A stretch of DNA of 64,000 nt from Amycolatopsis rifamycinica. GTDB taxonomy: Bacteria; Actinomycetota; Actinomycetes; Mycobacteriales; Pseudonocardiaceae. Positions 7,987-17,948 of this stretch are shown piece after piece. The notes beneath the pieces are model-generated. The model did not search any database. It saw only the letters and a list, made by a program, of their open reading frames with translations, and was not told the origin of the DNA. The stretch covers positions 62,001-126,000 of the forward strand of contig NZ_JMQI01000064.1 of assembly GCF_000695625.1 (NCBI RefSeq), read 5' to 3'. A program made the translations under genes and the position numbers. Numbering within the stretch: position 1 is the first letter of the stretch; every line of letters starts with the position of its first letter.

Positions 7987-9227
7987 GCCGAGGCCTTCTT
8001 GCGCTGGTGCCCGACGACGAACCCGCCGACAATGAGCAGGAACACCACCAGCGTGATGATCCAGCCGGTGACCCCGAACGGGTCTTCCTTCGCCGGCGCG
8101 GCGGCCGACGACGTCCCGCTGTTGCCGGTGCCGCCGTCGGCGAGCACCGACGGGTCGCCGCCCGCCGACGTCGTGGCCGGTGCCTGGTAGGTGATCTGAC
8201 CGACCGGCGCGGCCCGGTCGTTCTCCAGCTCGAAGCCGTAGTCGAGCAGCTTCGCCGCCTGGTCGACCACCTTCGTCGGCTTCTGCTCGGCGCGCAGCAT
8301 GACGACCGCCAGGCGCTTGCCCTTGCGCTGCGCCGCGCCGACGTAGGTGTGGCGGGCGTCGTCGGTGAAGCCGGTCTTGCCGCCGAGGAAGCCGGGGTAG
8401 ACGCCGAGCAGCTTGTTGTCGTTGTAGATCGGGATGGCCGGTTTGCCGCCGGTCGCCGGGATCTCGAAGCTCTTCGTCGCGATGACCTTCGCGAACTCCG
8501 GCTGCTTCATCGCGTAGTGGAAGATCAGGCTGAGGTCGTAGGCCGAGGTCGACATGCCCGGCCCGTCCAGGCCCGACGGCGTCGCGGCGCGCGTGTCGAG
8601 CGCGCCGATCTTCGCGGCCAGCGCGTTCATCTTCGCCACCGTGGCGTCGACGCCGCCGAGCGCCGTGGCGAACGCGTGCGCGACGTCGTTGCCCGAGTGC
8701 ATCAGCAGGCCGTGCAGCAGCTGGTCGACGGTGTACTGGCCGCCGGCGACGAGGCCGGCGCAGGTGCACTCCTGCTCCGCGTCCTCCTTCGTCGCGACGA
8801 TCGGCTGCCGCGGGTCGAGCTGGGTCGCGACGACCAGCGCGAGCAGCGTCTTGATCAGCGACGCGGGCCGCTGCCGGGCGTGCGGGTCCTTCGCCGCGAC
8901 GACCGCGCCGGTGTCGAGGTCCTGCACCAGCCACGACGCCGCGGTGTTGCCGTCCGGCGGGTTGAGCGCGCCGTCCGGGGTGATCAGGCCGCACTCCGCC
9001 ATCCGGTCGCCGCCGACCGGGACCGCGGGCACAGCCAGCGGCGCCGGGGCCTGCTTGCCCGGCGCCGGCTTCTCCGACGTGTCGACCGGCGGCGGGGGAG
9101 CCTGGCGGTTCGCGCACTGGCCCTGCTGCGGCGCGGCGGCCGCCAGCGCCGGCGTGCTCAGGGCCAGGAGGGCGGCGGCGAGCGTCGTCGTGAAGACCTT
9201 GAGCGACCGGGAGACAACAGAGTGCAC
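7983..9227 (-). CDS. dacB: D-alanyl-D-alanine carboxypeptidase (penicillin-binding protein, PBP5-like)
   Basis: 414 residues. A signal peptide (residues 1-31, ending LAAAAP) is followed by a Pro-rich linker and a serine D,D-peptidase domain. The catalytic motifs are SLIK (123-126), SGN (178-180) and KTG (284-286), in the order and spacing of class C low-molecular-weight PBPs that trim the terminal D-Ala of peptidoglycan. A hydrophobic C-terminal segment (about 388-408) followed by HQRKKASA anchors the protein in the membrane. The symbol follows M. tuberculosis dacB1, whose neighbourhood is similar from memory. It is convergent with the HxlR gene, with overlapping stops. Confidence 0.93.
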   Translation of the reverse strand: MHSVVSRSLKVFTTTLAAALLALSTPALAAAAPQQGQCANRQAPPPPVDTSEKPAPGKQAPAPLAVPAVPVGGDRMAECGLITPDGALNPPDGNTAASWLVQDLDTGAVVAAKDPHARQRPASLIKTLLALVVATQLDPRQPIVATKEDAEQECTCAGLVAGGQYTVDQLLHGLLMHSGNDVAHAFATALGGVDATVAKMNALAAKIGALDTRAATPSGLDGPGMSTSAYDLSLIFHYAMKQPEFAKVIATKSFEIPATGGKPAIPIYNDNKLLGVYPGFLGGKTGFTDDARHTYVGAAQRKGKRLAVVMLRAEQKPTKVVDQAAKLLDYGFELENDRAAPVGQITYQAPATTSAGGDPSVLADGGTGNSGTSSAAAPAKEDPFGVTGWIITLVVFLLIVGGFVVGHQRKKASA

Positions 9228-9270
9228 CCACGCAATCTAGCGCCGCGACCGCCGCCGCATACTCTGGGGC

Positions 9271-9510
9271 ATGCGCATTTCACGCGGAACCTCGCTGTTC
9301 CTGCTGGCCTTCGGTGTGTGGTCGTGGATCATCTGGATCACCTTCGCGAAGAACCTGTGGGACAGCGACCGGGCCTGGACCCCCGACGGCTCGCCGACCG
9401 CGTACTTCGTGGTGCACGCGGTGCTGACCGTCGTTTCGTTCGTGCTGGGCACGATCATCGGCGTGCTCGGCTGGCGCGGGGTGCGGGCGGGTTCGCGCGC
9501 CAGTTCCTGA
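9271..9510 (+). CDS. SCO4848-family small membrane protein
   Basis: 79 residues. Two hydrophobic helices (about 8-26 and 49-70) flank the outside loop NLWDSDRAWTPDGSPTAYF. The overall pattern matches the small actinobacterial family known from S. coelicolor SCO4848, which also lies beside the carboxypeptidase gene SCO4847 (from memory). No function is established. The gene is divergent from the carboxypeptidase gene, with 43 bases between the starts. Confidence 0.85.
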   Translation: MRISRGTSLFLLAFGVWSWIIWITFAKNLWDSDRAWTPDGSPTAYFVVHAVLTVVSFVLGTIIGVLGWRGVRAGSRASS

Positions 9511-9546
9511 ACCGCCTGCCTGAACCGCCTGCCTGAATCCCCTCCT
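9508..9546 (+). repeat. Three tandem 13-bp units
   Basis: TGAACCGCCTGCC occurs at 9508-9520 and 9521-9533, with a diverged third copy (TGAATCCCCTCCT) at 9534-9546. The first unit contains the stop codon of the SCO4848-like gene. Confidence 0.7.
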
Positions 9547-9549
9547 TGG

Positions 9550-9593
9550 TCGGTGGCGCGGCCCGGCGGGCCGGTTTAGGTTGGCGCCACCGA
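9550..9593 (+). terminator. Nested hairpin in the leader of the subtilase gene
   Basis: Outer arms TCGGTGGCGC (9550-9559) and GCGCCACCGA (9584-9593) are perfect complements and enclose a second GC hairpin (GGCCCG-GC-GGGCC). The structure ends 5 bases before the GGAGG ribosome site of the subtilase gene at 9607. It may terminate the upstream transcript or control the downstream leader; there is no T run. Confidence 0.55.
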
Positions 9594-9606
9594 ACCTGGA
9601 GGTGGA

Positions 9607-11004
9607 ATGTCCCGTTTACGTCGAATGGCGGCCCCGCTCGTGCTGGCCGTCGGAGGCGGCCTGTTCGCGGCGGCCCCGGCCGCGGAGGCCGCGCCGGCCG
9701 CCTGCGACCCGACGAGCACGCCGTACACCTACGTCGTGACGTACGACCCGGGCACCCGCGCGTCGGCCGTCGACAAGGAACTCGCGGCGAAGTGCGGCAC
9801 GAAGGTCGCCTACTACGCCGAAATCGGCGTCGCGATCGCCAGCTCGCGCAACGCGGACTTCCAGCAGAAGATCGGCGTATACCGGGCCTACTCGGGCGGC
9901 AAGGACGTGGCTTCGCAGGGCGCCACGGCTTCGGCCCGGTCGCTGGGTGCGGTGCGGACGCTCGAGGACACGCGGTCGGTGGCCGCCGCCGGTGACCTCT
10001 CGGCGCAGCAGTGGGACATGAAGGCCATTCACGCGCCCGAAGCGAACAAGATCTACCAGGGCAGCCGCGCGGTGACGGTCGGCGTGCTCGACTCGGGCAT
10101 CGAGGCGACGCACCCGGCGCTGAAGGCGGCGGTCGACCCGGCCGCTTCGGCGGGCTGCGTGACGGGCGCGCCGGACCTGTCCCCGGCGTCCTGGGCGCCG
10201 ACGACGTCGGACCACGGCACGCACGTGGCGGGCACGATCGCGGGCAAGGACCCGGCGGCGGGCTTCACGGGCATCGCGCCGGGCGTGCGGCTGGCCTCGG
10301 TGAAGGTCGTCAACGACTCGGGCTACATCTTCCCGGAGTCGGCGGTCTGCGGGTTCGTGTGGGCGGCCCGGCACGGGTTCGCGGTGACGAACAACAGCTA
10401 CTACATCGACCCGGGCCTGTTCTACTGCCCGAAGCAGCCGGGCGACGCGGCGGCGTTCGAAGCGGTTCGCCGGGCGGTGCGGTTCTCGACCCAGCGCGGC
10501 GTCCTGAACGTGGCGGCGGCGGGCAACGACAACCTCGACACGACCAAGCCGGAGAGCGACCCCAACCGCCCCCACCCGGTGGACTCGTCGTGCGGCATCC
10601 TCCCGAAGGCCATCGACGGCGTCGTGAACGTCTCCTCGGTCGGCTACGCCGGAACGAAGTCGAGCTTCAGCAACTACGGCCAGATCGACGTGACGGCGCC
10701 CGGCGGTGACTTCGTCCAGACGCCGCCCGCCGGCGAGGGCCCGGCCTGCCCGCTGTCGACCGTGGCCGGCGGCCAGTACGGCTCGAAGTGCGGCACGTCG
10801 ATGGCCTCCCCGCACGCGGCGGGCGTGGCGGCGCTGCTGGCTTCGCGGTTCCGCGGTATCCCGCCGCAGCTGCTGGCGGGGCTGCTGGAGGGCGAGGCCG
10901 ACGTGGTGCAGTGCGCGGCCACGGAGACGGCGTGCACGGGCCCGGCGAAGAACAACACCTACTACGGCCACGGCCTCGTCAACGCCCTGGACGCGGTGCG
11001 CTGA
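9607..11004 (+). CDS. Secreted S8 family serine peptidase (subtilisin-like)
   Basis: 465 residues. A signal peptide (1-29, cleavage near AEAAPAA) and a short inhibitor-like region are followed by the catalytic domain. The triad is Asp162 (VGVLDSGIEATHP), His203 (DHGTHVAGT) and Ser398 (GTSMASPHAAG); Asn262/263 in TNNSYY is the oxyanion position. Several Cys pairs suggest disulfides in an exported enzyme. There is no C-terminal membrane anchor or sorting signal, so it is probably released. GGAGGTGG lies just before the ATG. It converges on sdhB across a perfect hairpin. Confidence 0.93.
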   Translation: MSRLRRMAAPLVLAVGGGLFAAAPAAEAAPAACDPTSTPYTYVVTYDPGTRASAVDKELAAKCGTKVAYYAEIGVAIASSRNADFQQKIGVYRAYSGGKDVASQGATASARSLGAVRTLEDTRSVAAAGDLSAQQWDMKAIHAPEANKIYQGSRAVTVGVLDSGIEATHPALKAAVDPAASAGCVTGAPDLSPASWAPTTSDHGTHVAGTIAGKDPAAGFTGIAPGVRLASVKVVNDSGYIFPESAVCGFVWAARHGFAVTNNSYYIDPGLFYCPKQPGDAAAFEAVRRAVRFSTQRGVLNVAAAGNDNLDTTKPESDPNRPHPVDSSCGILPKAIDGVVNVSSVGYAGTKSSFSNYGQIDVTAPGGDFVQTPPAGEGPACPLSTVAGGQYGSKCGTSMASPHAAGVAALLASRFRGIPPQLLAGLLEGEADVVQCAATETACTGPAKNNTYYGHGLVNALDAVR

Positions 11005-11015
11005 CGAAGAACGGA

Positions 11016-11050
11016 AAAGGCCTCCCCGTTCGATGAACGGGGAGGCCTTT
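11016..11050. terminator. Bidirectional terminator between the subtilase gene and sdhB
   Basis: A perfect 16-bp inverted repeat: AAAGGCCTCCCCGTTC (11016-11031), loop GAT, and its complement (11035-11050). The ends are A-rich and T-rich, so it works as an intrinsic terminator on both strands. Confidence 0.92.
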
Positions 11051-11080
11051 CTCGCTCAGCGCCCCAGGGCGGGGCGAACC

Positions 11081-11851
11081 TCAGACGCGCTTGAACAGCA
11101 GCGCGCGCTTCACTTCCTGGATCGCCTTGGTCACCTGGATCCCGCGGGGGCAGGCGTCCGTGCAGTTGAACGTCGTCCGGCAGCGCCAGACACCCTCGCC
11201 GTCGTTCAGGATGTCCAAGCGCTCCTCCGCTCCCTCGTCGCGGGAGTCGAAGATGAACCGGTGGGCGTTGACGATCGCCGCCGGGCCGAAGTACGAGCCG
11301 TCGTTCCAGTAGACCGGGCAGGACGAGGTGCAGCACGCGCACAGGATGCACTTCGTCGTGTCGTCGAAGCGGTCGCGGTCCGCCTGGGACTGGATGCGCT
11401 CGCGCGTCGGCTCGTTCCCGTACGTGATCAGGTACGGCTTGATCGCGCGGTACGCCTCGAAGAACGGGTCCATGTCGACGTAGAGGTCCTTCAACGTCGT
11501 CAGGCCCTTGATCGGGGCGATGGTGATCGTGGTCTTCTTGCCGTTCTTCTCCAGCAGGTCCTTCATCAGGACCTTGCACGCCAGGCGGTTGATGCCGTTG
11601 ATCTGCATCGCGTCGGACCCGCACACGCCGTGCGCGCAGGAGCGGCGGAACGAGAACGTCCCGTCGATGTAGTCCTTGACGTAGAACAGCAGGTTCAGCA
11701 GCCGGTCGGTGCGCTGGGCCGGGACGTCGTAGGACTCCCAGTGCGGCTCCGAATCCACCTCCGGGTTGAACCGGAGGATCTTCAGCGTGACCGTGATCGG
11801 CGTGTGGTCCGAGTCCGACGAAGCGGCCGGAGCTTCCGTAGCGGTGGTCAT
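11081..11851 (-). CDS. sdhB: Succinate dehydrogenase iron-sulfur subunit
   Basis: 256 residues from ATG 11851, which overlaps the sdhA stop codon (ATGA). The protein carries the electrons from the flavin to the quinone site of complex II. The plant-type [2Fe-2S] ligands are in RRSCAHGVCGSDAM and NRLAC. The bacterial-type domain has CILCACCTSSCP followed by the downstream Cys of CRTTFNCTDACPRG, giving the [4Fe-4S] and [3Fe-4S] clusters. Length is normal. It is the last gene of sdhCDAB and runs into the bidirectional terminator. Confidence 0.96.
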   Translation of the reverse strand: MTTATEAPAASSDSDHTPITVTLKILRFNPEVDSEPHWESYDVPAQRTDRLLNLLFYVKDYIDGTFSFRRSCAHGVCGSDAMQINGINRLACKVLMKDLLEKNGKKTTITIAPIKGLTTLKDLYVDMDPFFEAYRAIKPYLITYGNEPTRERIQSQADRDRFDDTTKCILCACCTSSCPVYWNDGSYFGPAAIVNAHRFIFDSRDEGAEERLDILNDGEGVWRCRTTFNCTDACPRGIQVTKAIQEVKRALLFKRV

Positions 11852-13605
11852 CAGTACTTCCGCTCCATCGGTTCGTAGCGGGTGAAGGTCACGGGCTTGT
11901 AGTCGAGCCGGATGTCCGAGTTCAGCCCGGTGCCCTGCTTGTAGGCCATGGTGTGCCGCATGAAGTTCGTGTCGTCCCGGTTCGGGTAGTCCTCGCGGGC
12001 GTGGCCGCCACGGGACTCCTTGCGCGCCAGCGCGCCCACGACCAGGACCTCGGCCAGCTCCAGCAGGAAGCCCAGCTCGACGGCTTCGAGCAGGTCGGTG
12101 TTGTACCGCTTGCCCTTGTCCGCCACGGTGATCCGCTGGTACCGCTCCTTCAGCGCCTGGACGTCGGTCAGCGCCTGCTTCAGCGTGTCCTCGGTCCGGT
12201 ACACCGACGCGTGCGAGTCCATCGTCTGCTGCATTTCCTTGCGGATGTCGGCGACGCGCTCGTCGCCGTGCTCCGACAGCAGGCCCGCCAGCTGCTCCTC
12301 GACCAGCTTGGTCGGGTTCTCCGGCAGCTCGACGTGCTCGTGCGCGAGCGCGTACTCCGCGGCCGCGATGCCGGCACGGCGGCCGAACACGTTGATGTCC
12401 AGCAGCGAGTTCGTGCCCAGGCGGTTGGAACCGTGCACGGACACGCACGCGACCTCGCCCGCGGCGTACAGGCCTGGGATGACGTTCTCGTTGTCCCGCA
12501 ACGCTTCGCCGTGCACGTTGGTCGGGATCCCGCCCATCACGTAGTGGCAGGTCGGGAACACCGGCACCGGCTCCTTCACCGGGTCGACGCCCAGGTAGGT
12601 GCGCGAGAACTCGGTGATGTCCGGCAGCTTGGTCTCGAGGACCTCGACCGGCAGGTGCGTGACGTCGAGGACGACGTAGTCCTTGTTCGGGCCGCAACCC
12701 CGGCCCTGCAGCACTTCCTGCACCATCGAGCGCGCCACGATGTCGCGCGGCGCGAGGTCCTTGATGGTCGGGGCGTAGCGCTCCATGAACCGCTCGCCGG
12801 AGGCGTTGCGCAGGATCCCGCCCTCGCCGCGGACGGCTTCGGAGATCAGGATGCCCAGGCCCGCGAGGCCGGTCGGGTGGAACTGGAAGAACTCCATGTC
12901 CTCCAGCGGCAGGCCCTTGCGGAAGATGATGCCGAGGCCGTCACCGGTGAGGGTGTGCGCGTTCGACGTCGTCTTGAAGATCTTGCCCGCGCCGCCGGTG
13001 GCGAACACGATCGACTTCGCCTGGAAGACGTGCAGCTCGCCGGTGGCCAGCTCGTAGGCGACGACGCCGGACGCGACCGGGTTCCCGTTGTCGTCCTCCG
13101 ACAGGATCAGGTCGAGCACGTAGAACTCGTTGAAGAACTCCGTGCCGTACTTGACGCAGTTCTGGTACAGCGTCTGCAGGATCATGTGGCCGGTGCGGTC
13201 CGCGGCGTAGCAGGCGCGGCGCACCGCGGCCTTGCCGTGGTCACGCGTGTGGCCGCCGAACCGGCGCTGGTCGATCTTGCCCTCGGGCGTCCGGTTGAAC
13301 GGCAGGCCCATCTTCTCCAGGTCGAGCACCGCGTCGATGGCCTCCTTGGCCATGATCTCCGCGGCGTCCTGGTCGACGAGGTAGTCGCCGCCCTTGACCG
13401 TGTCGAAGGTATGCCACTCCCAGTTGTCCTCTTCGACGTTCGCCAGCGCGGCGCACATGCCGCCCTGGGCCGCGCCGGTGTGGGACCGGGTCGGGTAGAG
13501 CTTGGTGAGGACCGCGGTGCGGGCGCGCTGGCCGGACTCGATGGCCGCGCGCATGCCGGCGCCGCCGGCACCGACGATCACCACGTCGTACTTGTGGAAC
13601 TGCAT
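11851..13605 (-). CDS. sdhA: Succinate dehydrogenase flavoprotein subunit
   Basis: 584 residues, the usual length. FAD-binding Rossmann motif VVIVGAGGAGMRAA is at residues 8-21. The covalent-FAD histidine lies in PTRSHTGAAQGG (His42). The active-site segments HPTGLAGLGILISEAVRGEGG, RDIVARSM and HGSNRLGTNSLLD are all intact. The enzyme oxidises succinate to fumarate as part of the TCA cycle and respiratory chain at the inner face of the membrane. It is translationally coupled to sdhB and follows sdhD by 20 bases. The start ATG has GGGAG upstream. Confidence 0.97.
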   Translation of the reverse strand: MQFHKYDVVIVGAGGAGMRAAIESGQRARTAVLTKLYPTRSHTGAAQGGMCAALANVEEDNWEWHTFDTVKGGDYLVDQDAAEIMAKEAIDAVLDLEKMGLPFNRTPEGKIDQRRFGGHTRDHGKAAVRRACYAADRTGHMILQTLYQNCVKYGTEFFNEFYVLDLILSEDDNGNPVASGVVAYELATGELHVFQAKSIVFATGGAGKIFKTTSNAHTLTGDGLGIIFRKGLPLEDMEFFQFHPTGLAGLGILISEAVRGEGGILRNASGERFMERYAPTIKDLAPRDIVARSMVQEVLQGRGCGPNKDYVVLDVTHLPVEVLETKLPDITEFSRTYLGVDPVKEPVPVFPTCHYVMGGIPTNVHGEALRDNENVIPGLYAAGEVACVSVHGSNRLGTNSLLDINVFGRRAGIAAAEYALAHEHVELPENPTKLVEEQLAGLLSEHGDERVADIRKEMQQTMDSHASVYRTEDTLKQALTDVQALKERYQRITVADKGKRYNTDLLEAVELGFLLELAEVLVVGALARKESRGGHAREDYPNRDDTNFMRHTMAYKQGTGLNSDIRLDYKPVTFTRYEPMERKY

Positions 13606-13625
13606 GGTGGGAGCTCTCCGGGCTT

Positions 13626-14042
13626 TCAGTTCGCGGGCATGTTCGGGTCGAAGGTGAAGATCACCATCGTGCCGACGGCCAGGATCAGCACCATCGAGAC
13701 GTAGAGCACGATCTTCAGCCAGAACCGCGTGCTGTCCTTGCGGGCGTAGTCGTCGATGATGACGCGCAGGCCGTTGCCGCCGTGGATCTCGGCCAGCCAC
13801 AGCATCAGCAGGTCCCAGAACTGCCAGAACGGCGAAGCCCAGCGGCCGGCGACGAAGCCCCAGTTGATCCGGTGCACGCCGCCGTCGAGGATGTTCATGA
13901 TCAGCAGGTGGCCGAGCACCAGGATGACCAGCGCCATCCCGGAGATCCGCATGAACAGCCAGCTGTAGAGCTCGAAGTTGCTCCGGCGCGCGGCCGGGCG
14001 CTTCGGGGAGCGCGGCTTGTCGAGGGTGAGCGACTCGGCCAT
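13626..14042 (-). CDS. sdhD: Succinate dehydrogenase hydrophobic membrane anchor subunit
   Basis: 138 residues with three hydrophobic helices (about 26-52, 68-86 and 108-131). FELYSWLFMRISGMALVILVLGHLLIM contains the Ser/Arg quinone-site pattern and a His likely to bind haem b. The segment HRINWGFVAGRWASPFWQFWD and WLAEIHGGNGLRVIIDDY are typical of actinobacterial SdhD. It anchors SdhAB and helps form the quinone pocket. It starts one base after the sdhC stop. Confidence 0.93.
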   Translation of the reverse strand: MAESLTLDKPRSPKRPAARRSNFELYSWLFMRISGMALVILVLGHLLIMNILDGGVHRINWGFVAGRWASPFWQFWDLLMLWLAEIHGGNGLRVIIDDYARKDSTRFWLKIVLYVSMVLILAVGTMVIFTFDPNMPAN

Positions 14043-14043
14043 G

Positions 14044-14487
14044 TCAGTTACCCCCGAAGAGCATTTCGGCGGTGCGCTTCAGCATGAAGAACGCACCGGG
14101 GACCATCACGACGACCCAGACCACGCCGATCACCCAGAGCATCGCCTTCTGCAGCTGCGCGCCCTTCGACCAGAAGTCGACCAGCATGACGCGGATGCCG
14201 TTGAGCGCGTGGAAGAGCACCGCGCCGACCAGGCCGACCTCCAGGAGGTTGACGATCGGCGTCTTGTAGGTCTCGATGACCTGGTCGTAGGTGTTCGGCG
14301 ACACGCGCACCAGCGCGGTGTCGAGCACGTGCACGAACAGGAAGAAGAATGTGAGCACGCCGGTGATGCGGTGCAGGACCCAGGACCACATGCCGGGGTC
14401 GCCCCGGTAGAAGGTCCCCTGCCGGCGTGAGGCACCCGCCCGATCGCTCGCCGCTGCCTCGGGGGCAGTGCTCGCCGTGGTGGACAT
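14044..14487 (-). CDS. sdhC: Succinate dehydrogenase cytochrome b556 subunit
   Basis: 147 residues with three membrane helices. The N-terminal TFYRGDPGMWSWVLHRITGVLTFFFLFVHVLDTAL has the SdhC signature with Ser and Arg at the quinone site and His in FVHV as a haem ligand. The second helix contains LFHALNGIRVMLVDFW. This is the first gene of sdhCDAB. TTGGAGG lies about 10 bases before the ATG. Confidence 0.94.
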   Translation of the reverse strand: MSTTASTAPEAAASDRAGASRRQGTFYRGDPGMWSWVLHRITGVLTFFFLFVHVLDTALVRVSPNTYDQVIETYKTPIVNLLEVGLVGAVLFHALNGIRVMLVDFWSKGAQLQKAMLWVIGVVWVVVMVPGAFFMLKRTAEMLFGGN

Positions 14488-15144
14488 CGGTGAACGGCCT
14501 CCAACGTCTGACTACGTGCCCGTCTGACCGTGAGGTCCGCACTGATCGTCGTCGTCCACCTGGGACGGCTACGGCGGCAATGCCGAGATCGAGGGTCATC
14601 GAGCGTGGATGAAAAGGATGCTAGACCCGCCCTCGGAAGACGGCTCACCTCCGGGTTCCTCTCTGTGACGGACCAGACACCTGGGTGCGCACCGATTGTG
14701 GGCGCCGTCACAGCCCGCGGCGTCCACTGTGGACTTGGCCGGGCCGCCCGGGGTGCGCTCGCCCGCTCGGTGGACCCTCGATCGGGTGGCGTCGGCGGGA
14801 ACCGGCACTGAAACGATTCGGACGAGGGGGAGTGGACTGTCGTCTCAAGGAGTGATCGATGTGGTCCATTCCTCGGTCGATCTGCCACACTGAGTCACAT
14901 CAAACGGTATTTCGGCCGTCCCGCGGCCCGAGACTCGGCCGAAAGCGACGCCGCGTGGGTCATTTGACTACGTTGGGTGTCCAGTTCGTCGCGCGTGCGA
15001 CTCGTGAGTAAACGTTTGTGTTACGTAGCGTGCCTTTCCTATGGCGCATTCCGGTCCGGCGGGTACGGTCTGGCGGTCGACCCGGCAGTAGGGCCGGGTC
15101 GTGCCCTTGACCATCCGCTGGATCAGCGGGGAGGGAGACACACG
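14488..15144. other. Divergent promoter region between sdhC and the BMP lipoprotein gene
   Basis: About 650 bases without a supportable gene. It is less GC-rich than its surroundings in places (TCACATCAAACGGTATTTCGG near 14895; CGTGAGTAAACGTTTGTGTTACG near 15010), as expected for promoters. On the minus strand TAGCAT near 14620 could be an sdh -10 box. On the plus strand TTGTGT near 15016 with CTATGG about 17 bases later could serve the transporter operon. A hairpin follows at 15079. These boxes are weak matches. Confidence 0.4.
15079..15100 (+). promoter_or_regulatory. Leader hairpin upstream of the nucleoside transporter operon
   Basis: GACCCGGC (15079-15086), loop AGTAGG, and GCCGGGTC (15093-15100) form a perfect 8-bp stem about 45 bases before the start codon. 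There is no T run. It resembles no riboswitch class I know. Confidence 0.45.
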
Positions 15145-16296
15145 TTGCGTCGCATGCGTGGAACCGCGCTGGCCGCCGCGGCCATGGCCGGGGTGCTCAC
15201 CCTGGCCGGGTGCGCCAAGGATTCCGGCGGTGGTAACAGCTCGAACAACACCGCGGCCTCGACGGGCGGTTCCGACTGCGTCACCGCGCAGAAGCCGCCG
15301 GCCGCGCCCGCCGCCGCGAGCAGCTCGACCGCCGCCGGGGCGAAGGTCGACGGCAGCAAGCTCAAGATCGGCCTGGCCTTCGACGTCGGCGGCCGGGGTG
15401 ACGCGTCGTTCAACGACGCCGCCGCCGCGGGCACCGACAAGGCGAAGTCCGACCTCGGCGTGACGACGGTCAGCGAGAGCACCGCCTCCGCCAGCGAGGC
15501 CGAGTCGGCCAAGCAGCAGCGTCTCGACCAGATGGCCGCCTCGGGCCTGAACCCGATCATCGCGGTCGGTTTCGCCTACGCGAAGTCGGTCGAGGCCGTC
15601 GCCACGAAGTACCCGAACACCAAGTTCGCCATCGTCGACGACGACTCGATCAAGCTGCCGAACGTGACGCCGCTGGTCTTCGCCGAGGAGCAGGGCTCGT
15701 TCCTGGCCGGCGTCGCCGCCGCGTACAAGAGCAAGAACTGCCACATCGGCTTCGTCGGCGGTGTCAACACCCCGCTGATCCAGAAGTTCGAGGCCGGCTT
15801 CCTGCAGGGCGCGAAGACCGTTTCGTCCAAGATCAAGATCGAGGACGAGTACCTGACCCCGGCCGGTGACTTCTCCGGGTTCCAGGACCCGCCGAAGGGC
15901 AACGCGAAGGCCGCGGCCGAGATCGCCAAGGGCGCGGACGTGATCTACCACGCCGCCGGTGCCTCGGGTAAGGGCGTCTTCGACGCCGCCAAGGCGGGCA
16001 ACGCGCTGGCCATCGGGGTCGACTCCGACCAGTACAACCAGAAGACCGTCGAGGCCGACAAGGACGTCATCATCACGTCCATGCTCAAGCGCGTCGACGT
16101 CGCGGTGTTCGACTACATCACCGCGCTCGCCAAGGGTGACGTGACGACCCTGCCGAAGCGGTTCGACCTCAAGGTCGACGGCGTCGGCTACGCCACCTCG
16201 GGCGGCAAGGTCGACGACATCAAGGACGTCCTGGACGGCTACAAGGCCCAGATCATCGCGGGGGCCATCACCGTTTCGGACAAGCCGCAGAAGTAA
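15145..16296 (+). CDS. BMP-family substrate-binding lipoprotein of a nucleoside ABC importer
   Basis: 383 residues. The start is a TTG at 15145, which lies 8 bases after GGGAGGGAG; the ATG at 15154 is spaced too far but is possible. The signal peptide ends in the lipobox LAGC with the lipidated Cys at about residue 23. A low-complexity Ala/Ser linker leads to the BMP domain: KIGLAFDVGGRGDASFNDAA, NPIIAVGFAYAKSVEAVA, FVGGVNTPLIQKFEAGF, ADVIYHAAGASGKGVFDAA and GVDSDQYNQ. Family members bind purine nucleosides outside the membrane. The operon continues with ATPase, two permeases, cdd and deoA, which supports nucleosides as the substrate. Confidence 0.92.
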   Translation: MRRMRGTALAAAAMAGVLTLAGCAKDSGGGNSSNNTAASTGGSDCVTAQKPPAAPAAASSSTAAGAKVDGSKLKIGLAFDVGGRGDASFNDAAAAGTDKAKSDLGVTTVSESTASASEAESAKQQRLDQMAASGLNPIIAVGFAYAKSVEAVATKYPNTKFAIVDDDSIKLPNVTPLVFAEEQGSFLAGVAAAYKSKNCHIGFVGGVNTPLIQKFEAGFLQGAKTVSSKIKIEDEYLTPAGDFSGFQDPPKGNAKAAAEIAKGADVIYHAAGASGKGVFDAAKAGNALAIGVDSDQYNQKTVEADKDVIITSMLKRVDVAVFDYITALAKGDVTTLPKRFDLKVDGVGYATSGGKVDDIKDVLDGYKAQIIAGAITVSDKPQK

Positions 16297-16310
16297 CTGG
16301 AGTGCGCGTC

Positions 16311-16340
16311 GGGGCTCGGAGGAATTCTCCTCCGGGCCCC
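16311..16340 (+). terminator. Intergenic hairpin between binding-protein and ATPase genes
   Basis: GGGGCTCGGAGGA (16311-16323), loop ATTC, and TCCTCCGGGCCCC (16328-16340) pair over 13 bp with one G-T. There is no T run. It probably stops part of the transcription or protects the 3' end of the lipoprotein message, giving more binding protein than transporter. Confidence 0.6.
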
Positions 16341-16376
16341 TCACGCGTTTACACGAGATAGGGAATTCTCCCGCCC

Positions 16377-17944
<1,568 letters not shown>

Positions 17945-17948
<4 letters not shown>

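Noticed and set aside
11953..13704. 583-residue open frame on the plus strand
   Set aside because: It is antisense to sdhA, which is unmistakable. Long antisense frames are normal at this GC content, and the translation is Val/Gly/Asp/Arg-rich without a domain.
14596..14893. Short frames in the sdhC/BMP gap
   Set aside because: No ribosome sites, no domain, and composition typical of non-coding DNA.
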